Source of the DNA: Cyrtodaria siliqua
Lineage: Eukaryota; Mollusca; Bivalvia; Adapedonta; Hiatellidae
Reading direction: 5' to 3'
DNA: 64,000 nt
NCBI GenBank assembly: GCA_037043455.1
Contig: JAWPHD010000238.1
Location: 124,001-188,000, forward strand
This document shows, in pieces, positions 34,912 to 46,900 of the stretch (positions are counted from its first letter, which is position 1; each line of letters starts with the position of its first letter). The position numbers and the translations under genes were made by a program. Below the pieces are notes generated by a model that was not told the DNA's origin, did no database searches, and saw nothing but the letters and a program-made list of their open reading frames with translations.

Positions 34912-37900
34912 TCAGGAGTTAATGGTGAGTTTCAGGTGAAGGTACAATGGCTTTATTGTGAGTAGATGGAGATTCTTGCGTTTGAAGTTTGATGGCTTCT
35001 TGTACCTGCAGTAAATAAATCACAAAACTGTGAATTGCACATTTTGTAAAGTATAAATTACACATGCACACAATATCATTTGTGCTATATAAAATATATT
35101 AAATCAATAACAAATTAAATATCAATTTAAGTTTGAACTGATCCGTGACAGTTCAAAACATTCCCAAGACATATTATATGGTCCTACTCATTTTGACCAA
35201 AGTTTGGTAAATATCTGAGGGAAAAAACTCCGCATATTCTGATCAAACTTTGTCATTATGTGCATCACTACAGTCTTAGACAAATGACAGACGTATGCCT
35301 ATTAAATTGTTAAAAATCAATTAGTTTGAATTGTGAACATTATAGTTATTATTTTTCTCTCCGATCATCAAACTTGATCAGAATATTTATCACTGCATTC
35401 TCTGTATCTGTATGAAGTAAAACTAATAACTTCGCCGAGAGGACACATGCTATATTAGTAACAGCTTGCGAGGGTGGTCTTGATTCTCTTTTTGGGCACT
35501 GATAATGTTGTTATCCAAATGGTTCCACCCAATCACTGTGTTCATGAAGAAAGAGTTTCTTTATTGATCAATGTCGGCATTACCAACCACAAATCACTAC
35601 AAAATATTTGTCACATGTAGTTTTAAGACTCTTAAATCTGAAGATTGTTCCGACTCTTTTGAGTGTATTGGCACAATCTTGTAAAGGCAGACGAGTCTGT
35701 TGAACTCAAATCTGTACTGGAGCATCAACAAGTCACCTCTGGTAGCACTGGTGTCAGGAAAAGAAGTTGACACTGCTGCCAGCACAACAATATTCAGTAA
35801 TGTAATTACAAATTTTCTGTTGGAAATACAGCCATATGGTACTTACAGTTCTAATATGGATGCCCCTTCCTTGATTTCATCACTCTCCATGAAGGCCCAG
35901 CACCGAGTACTCACACAATCCTTCTTAGGTTTGTAGTGCTTGAACTCAAAGAAAATGGCATAACCTGAAAATAAGCGCAGACAAAGACGGAAATTAATTT
36001 GAGATTTATTAAAATAAAATATACTTCAAGAAAACTCATATAATTTTCATTTTTAAATTTTGTACTAACTTGATCGAAGACTACATGTTTCTGAGGGTTT
36101 CTTTACAGACCAGCTGTAAAATATCTAAAATATCCACACTGACCAGATGAAAGACTTTCAAAGGTTTTCTGTATTGACCTGATGGAATACTAGCTTAGGT
36201 TTTCTGTATTGACCAGATGAAAGACTAGCTAAGGTTTTCTGCACTGACCAGTGGGAAGGCTATTGAAAGTCTTCTGTAGGTTTTCTGTACAGAACTGACA
36301 GAAGCGTAAGGTTTTCTGTACTGATCGAAGGGAAGGCTAGCTAAGGTTTTCTGTACTGACATGATGGAAGACTACCAAAGGTTTTCAGTACCGACATGAT
36401 GGAAGACTATCTAAGGTTTTCTGTACTGACCTGATGGAAGACTATCTAAAGTTATCTGTTCGGACATGATGGAAGACTAAGGTAATCTGTACTGACCTGA
36501 TGGAAGACTAAGGTTTTCTGTACTGACCAGATGGAAAACTTTGTAAACTTACTAAGGTTTTCTGTTCTGACCTGATGGACAACTATGGTTTTCTGTACTG
36601 ACCTGATGGAAGACTAAGGTTTTCTGTACTGACCAGTAGGAAAACTTTATAAACTTACTAAGGTTTTCTGTTCTGACCTGATGGAAGACTATCTAAGGTT
36701 TTCTGTTTTGACCTGATGGAAGACTATCTAAGGTTTTCTGTACTGACCTGATGGAAGACCAAAGTTTTCTGTACTGACCTGATGGAAGACTATGGTATTC
36801 TGTACTGACCTGATGGAAAACTAAGGTTTTCTGTACTGACCAGATGGAAAATGTTCTAAACTATCTAAGGTTTTCTGTACTGACCTGATGGAAGACTATG
36901 GTATTCTGTACTGACCTGATGGAAGACTAAGGTTTTCTGTACTGACCAGATGGAAAATGTTCTAAACTATCTAAGGTTTAATGTACTGACCTGATGGAAG
37001 ACTAAGGTTTTCTGTACTGACCAGATGAAAAAAATTCTAAACTTATTAAGGTTTCTGTACTGACCTGATGGAAGACTATCTAAGGTTTTCTCTACTGACC
37101 TGATGGAAGACTATCTAAGGTTTTCTGTACTGACCTGATGGAAGACTATCTAAGGTTTTTCTGTTCTGACCTGATGGAAGTCTCAGGTTTTCTGTTCTGA
37201 CCTGATGGAAGACTATCTAAAGTTTTCTGTTCTAACCTGATTGAAGACTATCTAAGGTTTTCTGTTCTGACCTGATGGAAGACTATCTAATGTTTTTTGT
37301 ACTGACCTGATGGAAGACTATCTAAGGTTTTCTGTATATGTACATCTACATTGAACACAACATAATTATCCTCTTTACACGTGGCAACTGGGGTATCCTG
37401 ATGTATAGTCAGGTCAGCACCAAGATTATCTGAAATAGTATCAGAAAATATCTTTTGTAGAAAGAAGCAGACAATTTGTATATATTCCTATATATTTTAT
37501 ATAAAGAGTATGTGTTTAAAGGGACACATGGCAATCTTGTTATTTTAAAACTCCAATTTTAACGCTTGATTATAAAGACTTCAAGATTGCCGTGTGTCCC
37601 TTTAATATGTGATTTAAATATAGACTAAGGGTATTCTTCCATCGTTGTTCTTTATAATCATGCCATTTAAGTTTCCCACTCGCTACGCCTTGTCTTTGAC
37701 ATATTTGATTGAAACCAATTAAAAGTTCCTGCACCAATCACATTACTTTTTGGATAAATCATATTATGTTTTTACTTTAGCATTCAATACTTCACACAGA
37801 CAAATCTGGTGTTCTTAGGAACAAAATATGCAGTGATTTTTGTATTAATATGATTATATGTTAATGCAATTATAAAAGTTGAAATAATAACAAGTAAAAT

Positions 37901-40900
37901 TATCCAGTAAGATGCCAGTGCATTCATGAGCTGGATTTTGAAAAGCAAATTGGGACCTTAGATGTATATTTCTTGCATACCGGATAAGGCTATCCATGTT
38001 TTACATGGGGGATGGAAAGTCTTTTCTTGCATACCGGACAAGGATATCCGTCATTTTACTGGGGCTAGATATTTCCATCTCACCCTAGGGTCGAGATAAA
38101 ATTCACGCGCGCCAACATCTGGTATGCAGGAACATATGTTAAACGTCTCTGATATGCAAGAAAAAGAATCTATCATGAGTATTCGGTTCAGATAGGGAAT
38201 TCCAACCCTCGGTATAAGTGTTTTAATCGGAACCTCGGCAGAGCCTCAGTTCCGATAAAAACACTTATACATGTACCTCGGGTTGGATTTCCCTATCTTC
38301 ACCGGATACCCATGAAAGATTCTTATAATCTTTATGGGAAAGATAAAAGTCACGCGCGCACCGGTATGCAGGAAACATGTAAAACGTTAGTAACTGGCGG
38401 CGTCAACGCAAAACATGTCTCTGATATGTAAGAAAAAGATTTTATCATGGGTATTTGGTTCAGATAGGAAATTCCACCCTCGGTATAAGTGTTTTAATCG
38501 TAACCATGGCAGAGCCTTGGTTCCGATAAAAACACATACCTCTGGTTGGAATTCCCTATCTTCACCGGATACCCATGAAAGATTCTTATAATATTACGCT
38601 AGCTAACATGTATGTTTTAAGATTATTATGCTCGTCAATATTAGCTAATTTCTGTTATTATTAGTAAAGAAACTTACCTTTGACATACACAGAAATATAT
38701 GGATCTATATACTGTTTTGCGTCTTTTAACCCTATTTTCAGTATCCTTAGTGTTAGGACTGGTTTCCTTCCAAATGATATGGGCTCAGGAAGTAAGCTCC
38801 CTTTTTCTGAAATGATGAAAATACAAGTAGACATCAAAGCTCTTGAAACAAATCAAGTGTCAACATTTGAAGCAATTGAGCGTGAGGCCACCCTTAAACA
38901 TATTTATGTTTGTCCATTCCCAACCCTAATTTCAAATCTTGGGTCGGTAGGTATGCAATTTTTATTTATTTATTTGTTTTTGTTGTGACAAAATCATGCT
39001 TTTGTTATAAGCAGCATCTTGATGTGAATGGAAATTTAAAACAAGAGGCCCAAGAGGGCCTGTGGACGCTCTACTGGCTAACACGGCGCTTATAACATCA
39101 ATGAAACATAGAGCTAAAAAAAAAAAATATTTCAAAAGAAATTTTTTTTTTTTTTTTTTTTTTTAAAAAAATCTAAAAAAAAAATTAAACATAAAAAAAT
39201 AAAAAATAAAAATTCAATGAAAAAATCATTGTCCGCACTTTCATTAATATTAACAATGTGGTAAAGTTTGGTAAAGATAGGATGAAAAATGAAGGCTCTA
39301 TCGTCTTAATGAGGCAAAATATAGCATTTTGAACTAAATCAAGGGCCATAACTCCGCTGTTACTGGTCCGATATGAATGGTTTCGAACTTGTCCGAGCTT
39401 TCATTGATATTAACAATCTGATAAAGTTTGGTAAAGATTGGATGAACAATGAAGCCCCTATCGTCTTAACGAGGCAAAATGTAGCATTTTTAACTAAATC
39501 AAGGGCCACAACTCCGCTGTTACTGGTCCGATATGGCTGGTTTTCAAATTTTTTTGAGCTTTCAAAGACATTAGCAATCTGATAAAGTTTGGTAAAGATC
39601 GGATGAACAATTAAGCCCCTATCGTCTTAACGAGACAACATATAGCATTTTTAACTAAATCAAGGGCCATAACTCTGCTGTTACCAGTCAGATATGACTG
39701 GTTTTCGAACTTGTCCGAGCTTTCATTGATATTAACAATGTGGTAGAGTTTGGTAAAGATAGGATGAAAAATGAAGGCCCTATCGTCTTAACGAGGAAAA
39801 ATATAGCAATATAGCATTTTTAACTAAATCAAGGACCATAACTCCGCTTTTACTGGTCCGATCTGGCTGGTTTTCGAACTTGTCCGAGCTTTTATTGATA
39901 TTAACAATGTGGTAAGGTTTGGTAAAGATAGGATGAAAAATGAAGGCCCTATCGTCTTAACGAGGCAAAATATAGCAATATAGCATTTTTAACTAAATCA
40001 AGGGCCATAACTCCTTTGTAACTGGTCCGATCTGGCTGGTTTTCGAACTTGTCCGAGCTTTCATTTATATTAACAACCTGTTAAAGTTTGGTAAAGATCG
40101 GATTAAAAATGAAGGCCCTATCGTCTTAACGAGACAAAAGTTAACGACGGACGGACGGACGACGGACAACGGACGGACGACGGACAACTCGGCATCCCAT
40201 AAGCTCTGCTGGCCTTCGGCCAGTAGAGCTAAAAACAAACAAAAAAAAGGTTAAAAAAAAATGAGAAAAAAATGTTTGGGTAAGGCCCTATTTTTAGGGA
40301 AAGTGCATACATTAAATTCTTGAAGTGTCGCCTGAGTTTTTAAAAATGGTAAGTTCTGCTAAGGTTCTTCTCAGTATGGTAACAATTACATATGACAGAA
40401 TGTCATATAACAGAATGTTATGCTTGATGTTGATCCTGTCATGTTGTTTTGTTCTAAATGAAGTTTTATGACATCATACAACATTATTTACAATGAATGC
40501 CTAGGAATTCTGCACTGTTTTTGCTTTATCTGTCAATGACATATAAAGTAAAATATATTAGCTCACATTATCAGACGGAAAAGTGCATATCTGCATGATA
40601 AAGTTCATATCAACAAGTTCAATATATGTGTCAACAATGTCAAAATTCTCCCAAACCAAACCAATCACATGTTTCTATTGTTTGGACCAGCGACCACTAA
40701 TTGGTCGCATTATGCTGCATACATATTTACAGGTAAGCAAACTGCCACCAAATATATAGAGAAACAACTACTACCTCTAAGCCCTTGCTTTTCTTCTTCA
40801 TTTTCAAGATCAGGTAATCTACAAATTATACAAAGTAAATGAAGAAAAGAAAACAATTGGTACAATAAATAAACAATATTTCTCTGATCGGAACTGCCCC

Positions 40901-43900
40901 GTGTGGTTCCAGGGCAAAGAATAGGGCCACTGCAGATCCCTTTGGAGGGGTAGGCAGAGGGGTAGAACCCCACCAAATTCATGTTCATTTTATCTTTTTT
41001 TTTCATGCTCATTAAAGGTCTTCATCATGACCCCTGTATTGTTTCAGGTTCCATCTCGCTCAAATCACTAGAGCAGTGGCAGAAAAACAATAAACGTGGC
41101 TCCAGCATAAATGGAGTGTCTACAATAGAATTTGCAGCAACTCTGCAGGTCTGCAGGTGAGATTGTTCCAGGCTAATTCTCCATATTTTATCTCGATGTA
41201 CATGGAGGATGAACCTGGCATGTTCATTCCTGTTAGGCGCCATATAACCTTTCATGTGTTGGTGCGCCTTAAAACCCCAATTCAATTCAATTCAAATCGG
41301 AACTGTGTTTTATTGAGGATTTGTTTTCTGAAAATGAATCCATCTGACAAAGCAGACAGGATGAAGGCATGCTGATCATGTTGGTGTAGGCATGCTGATC
41401 ATGTTAATGAAGATATGCTGATCATGCTTGGGAAGGCATGTTGATCATCTTGGGGAATGCATGCTGTTCATGTTTGAGTAAGGCATGCTGATCATGTTGG
41501 TGTAGGCATGCTGATCATGTTAATGAAGATATGCTGATCATGCTTGGGAAGGCATGTTGATCATATTGGGGAAGTCATGCTGTTCATGTTTGAGTAAGGC
41601 ATGCTGATCATGTTAGGGGAAAACATGCTGATAATTTTGGGGACTGCATGCTGATCATGTTGGGGAAGGCATGCTGATTATCTTGAGAAAGTCACACTGA
41701 TCATGTTGGAGCAAGGCATGCTGATCATGTTGGGGAATGCATGTTGGTCATGTTCAGAAAGTGGAAGGAAGGCATTCTGATCATGCTCGGGAAGGCAGGC
41801 TGATCATGTCGGGGGAGGCAGGCCGATCATGTTGATGTAAGGCATGCTGATCATGTTGGGGAATAAGGTATGCGGATCATGTTGGGGAATAAGGTATGCG
41901 GATCATGTTGGGGAATGCTGCTGACCATGTTGGTGAAGCCATGATGATCATGTTAGGAAATGCATGCTGATCATGTTGTAGTAAGGCATGCTTCCCCAAC
42001 ATGATCAGCATGCCTTCCTCCAACATGACCAGCATGACTTTTCCAACATGATCAGCATCCATTCTGCAACACGATCAGCATGCCTTCCTCCAACATGATC
42101 AGCATGCCTCCCTTCCCAAACATGATCAGCATGCCTTCACCAGCAAGAGCATGACCTTCCCCAACATGATCAGCACGCCTTCCCCAGCATGATCAGCATA
42201 CCTTCACTAACATGATCAGCAAGCGTTCACCAATATGATCAGCATGCTTCAACAACATGATCAGCATGCCTTCCCCCAATATGATCAGCATGCCTTCCCC
42301 CAACATGATCAGCATGCCTTCCTCCAACATGACCAGCATGACTTTCCCAACATGATCAGCATCCATTCTGCAACATGATCAGCATGCCTTCCTCCAACAT
42401 GATCAACATGCCTTCCCCAGCATGATCAGCATACCTTCACTAACATGATCAGCAAACGTTCAACAATATGATCAGCAGGCTTCACCAACACGATCAGCAT
42501 GCCTTCCCCCAACATGAGCATGCTGATCATGTCTGTGGGAAGGCATGCTGATTATGCTGGGGGGAGGCATGTTGATCATGTTTGGATGATTGATTGATTG
42601 AATTGGATTTTATAGTCGCACCAACAGCTAAGGTCATATGGCGACTTTCCAGCTTCCATTGGTGGAGGAAGACCCCAGGTGCCCCTCCGGGCAATTTTCG
42701 TGCACTGGCGGGCGGGCACCTGGGTAGAACCACCGACGTTCCGCAAGCCAGCTGGATATCTTCCTCACATAAAGATTCCTAGGCCCCTGAGGGATCGAAC
42801 CTACAGCGGTGAGGGGCAAGTGATTTCAAGTCACTCGGCCACGGACGCCCCTGATCATGTTTGGGGAAGGCACATTGATCATGTTGGGGAAGGCATGTTG
42901 ATCATGTTGGAGAATGCATGCTGATCAAGTTGGAGGAAGGCATGCTGATCATGTTGGGGAATGCATGCTGATCATATTGGGGAAAGTCATGCTGACCATG
43001 TTGGGGGAATGCATGCTGATCATACTGGGGAAAGTCATGCTGACCATGTTGGGGAATGCATGCTGATCATATTGGGGAAAGTCATGCTGACAATGTTGGA
43101 GGAAGGCATGCTGATGATGTTGGGGAAGGCATGCTGATCATGCTCGTGAAGGCATGCTGATCATGTTGGGGAAGGCATGCTGATGATGTTGAGGTAAGAA
43201 ATGCTGATCATGATTGTGAAGAAGGCATGCTGATCATGTTGGGGAAGGCACACTGACCATGTTGGGGGAAAGGCATGCTGATCATGTTAGGAAAGCCATG
43301 CTGATCATGTTGGTGAAGGCATGCTAATCATGTTGGGGAATGTATTCTGATCATGTTAGGGAAAGCATGCTGATCATGTTGGGGGAAGACATGCTGATCA
43401 TGTTTTGTGGGGGAAGCATGCTGGCCATGTTGGGGAAGCATGCTGATCATACTGGTGAAGGCATGCAGATCATGTTAGGGAATGTATGCTGATCATGTTG
43501 GGGAAGGCATGCTGATCATGTTGGTGGGAGGCATGCTAATCATGTTTGGTGGGTGAAGCATGCTAATCATGTTGGGGAATGCATGCTGATCATATTGGTG
43601 GGGGAGGCATGCTGATCATATTGGTAGGGGAGGCATGCTGATAATGTTGGAGGAAGGCTTGCTGATCATGTTGCATAATGGATGCTGATCATGTTGGGAA
43701 AGTCATGCTGGTCATGTTGGAGGAAGGCATGCTGATCACGTTGGGGGAAGGCATGCTAATCATATTGGGGAAGGCATACTGATCATATTGGTGAACGCTT
43801 GCTGATCATGCTAGTGAAGTTATGCTGATCATGCTGGGGAAGGCGTGCTGATCATGTTGGGGGAAGGTCATGCTCATGTTTGGAAATGTTGGTGAAGGCA

Positions 43901-46900
43901 TGCTGATCAAGTTTGGGAAGGCATGCTGATCATGTCTGTGGGAAGCATGCTGATCATACTGGGGGAAGGCACATTGATCAAGATTGGGGGGAAGGGCACA
44001 TTGATCATGTTGGGGAAGGCATGTTGATCATGTTGGAGAATGCATGCTGATTAAGTTTGAGGAAGGCATGCTGATCATGTTGGGAAATGCATGCTGATCA
44101 TATTGGGTAAAGTCATGCTGACCATGTTGGGGAATGCATGCTGATCATTCTGGGGAAAGTCATGCTGACCATGTTGGGGAATGCATGCTGATCATATTGG
44201 GGAAAGTCATGCTGACCATGTTGGAGGAAGGCATGCCAAATGCATGTTGATCATGTTGGGAAAGTGAAGGGAATGTTTGGGGGAAGAGAAATTTGATCAT
44301 ATTGCTGGTTGGGGAAGGCATGTTGATCATGTTGGGAAAGTCAAGGGAAGGCATGCTGATCATGTTTGGGGGGGGGGGGGGGGGGGGGGGGAGGGGGGAG
44401 AGGGGGATTCCGATCATATTGGGGGAAAGCATACTGATCATGTCAAGAAGGTACGCTGATAATATTGGGGGAAGGTATGCTGATCATGTCAAGAAAGGTA
44501 TGCTGATTATATTGGAGAAGGCATGCTATCATGCTGGTGAAGGCATGCTGATCATGTTGGGAAGGCATGCTGATGATGTTGAGGTAAGGCATGCTGATCA
44601 TGTTTGGGAATGTATGCTGATGATGTTGAGGTAAGGCATGCTGATCATGTTGGGGAATGTATGCTGATCATGTTGGTGAAGGCATGCTGATCATGTTGGG
44701 GAAGGCATGCTGATGATGTTGAGGTAAGGCATGCTGATCATGTTTGGGAAGAAGGCATGCTGATCATGTTGGTGGAAGGCATGCTGACCATGTTGGGAAA
44801 GACATGCTGATCATGTTGGGAGAAGGCATGCTGATCATGTTTGGGGAAGGAATGCTGATCATGTGCGAAAGTTATGCTGATCATGTTAGGGAAGACATGC
44901 TGACCATGTAGGAGGAAGGCATGCTGATCATGTTAGAAAAGGCATGCTGATCATGTTGGGGAATGTATGCTGATCATGTTGGAGAAAGCATGCTGATCAT
45001 GTTAGGGGAAGACATGCTGATCAGTTTGGTGGGGGGAAGAATGCTGATCATGTTGGGAAGCCATACTGATCATGTTGGTGAAGGCATGTTGATCATGTTG
45101 GGGAAGGCATGCTGTTCATGTTGTTGAAGCATGCTGATCATATTGGTGAACACTTGCTGATCATGTTAGGGAAGGTATGCTGATCATGTTGGGGGAAGGC
45201 ATACTGATCATATTGGGGGAAGGCATGCTGATCATGTTGTTGAAGCATGCTGATCTTATTGGTGAATGTTTGCTGATCATGTTAGTGAAGGTATGCTGAT
45301 CATGCTGGTGAAGGCATGCTGATCATGTTTGGGGAGGCATGCTGATCATGTCTGTGGGAAGGCATGCTGATCATGCTGGGGGAAGGCATGTTGATCATGT
45401 TTGGGGGAAGGCACATTGATCATGGTGGGGAAGGCATGTTGATCATGTTGGGGAAGCATTCTGATCATATTGGGGAAAACATGCTGATTATGTTTGGTGG
45501 AGGAATGCATGCTGATGATGTTGGGGAAGGCATGCCGATCATGTTGAGGTATGGCATGCTGATCATGTTGGGGAAGGAGGCATGCTGATGATGTTGAGAA
45601 AGTCATGCTGATGATGTTTGGTGATGGCATGCTGATGATGTTGGGAGAAGGCATGATGATCATGTTGGGGGAAGGCATGCTGATCATGTTGGGAGAAGGC
45701 ATGCTGATCATGTTGGGGAAGGCATGCTGATCATGTTGGGAGAAGGCATGCTGATCATGTTGGGGAAGGCATGCTGATCATGTTGGGAGAAGGCATGCTG
45801 ATCATGTTGGGGAAGGCATGCTGGTAATGTTGGGAGAAGGCATGCTGATCATGTTGGGAAAGTCATGCTGATCATGTTGGGGAAAGCATGCGATTATGTT
45901 TGGAAAAAGGCATGCTATCAAATTGGGGAAGGCATGCTGATCAAATTGGTGAAGGCATGCTGATCATGTTGGGGAAGGCATGCTGATCATGTTTGGAAGA
46001 AAGCATGCTAATCATTCCGAAGAAGGATCAAATGACAATCTCTTGCAATGTTTCCTGTTAAATGTCATGAAGATACCATCAGAATTTTGATGACTTCATG
46101 ATCACCGGATGCTTATCTCATATAGAACCACCTAGACATTGAGTAGAATGTTATTATACTATGCTAACACTGTCGGGATTATGTTGCTTATGTTTTCTCA
46201 TTTACTTCTTTCTTCAGAAAGCTGAAGACTTATTACTGTCCAAGTTTACTAGAGAACAATTAAATCAAAACATAATTCTGACAGTTATAGAATAGCGTAT
46301 CCATGTCAAGTTTTAGTGGTTTTGGATTGAAAGTAATAACAAAAGAAAAAAAAGAGAGACAGACAACGCACATATCAACTCTTAGTCTTTGATCCAATTA
46401 TGAAAATGCATTTCCAAAATCACCAAAAAAAGGTAATTCATACTATCAATATAAAAGGTAAAGAAGAGTATTTATTTTTAAAACGACACACGGCAATCTT
46501 GAAGTCATTTTCAAACATTATAATTAGCACCTCAGTTTATTAATTCCAGAATCACTTTGACTTGAAACCTGCTTGAACATTATATAAATGGTTATACCAT
46601 TTGGGAGTTTTAGTTTTCTTTCTTATTCTACCATATGTTTAAATATATCATTGGTGCTAAGTAACCAACAACATTTTGCTGCGAACTATTCAAATAATAA
46701 TTAATTACTATTAACCCTTAGCCCACTATGAATGTATAATGGCTGTCCTTTCTTTGAATTTGGACCATTCCATTTATGTTTTGGGGTGTTTTGGTTAAAT
46801 GACTGATGAGCAGCCAGACAATGTAAACCCTGATCAGTAACTCGCAGGCTGATCTGGGTTTACACTGGCTGCTAAGGCTGTAGTAGTCGCCCTTAGCAGG

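Larger units (their letters stand above)
41366..46020. repeat. 4.6-kb array of about 23-bp GCATGCTGATCATGTTGGGG units
   Basis: Roughly 190 imperfect copies in one AIDA intron. Each unit carries the palindromes GCATGC and TGATCA and often a run of four G. Orientation switches: plus to about 41990, reversed from about 41991 to 42528, then plus again. A SINE lies at 42597-42853, and a poly-G run at about 44369. Open frames on either strand are artefacts of the repeat. Confidence 0.95.

Noticed and set aside
36112..37340. Possible CRISPR or protein repeat domain
   Set aside because: No spacers; the unit derives from an AIDA exon end and its splice donor.
39373..39582. Small protein-coding gene (FELVRAFIDINN)
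   Set aside because: The frame lies inside a transposon-like repeat that recurs at 52386-52655.
44160..45711. Open frames rich in MISMPSPN or MLIMLG repeats
   Set aside because: Translations of the 23-bp array on both strands.
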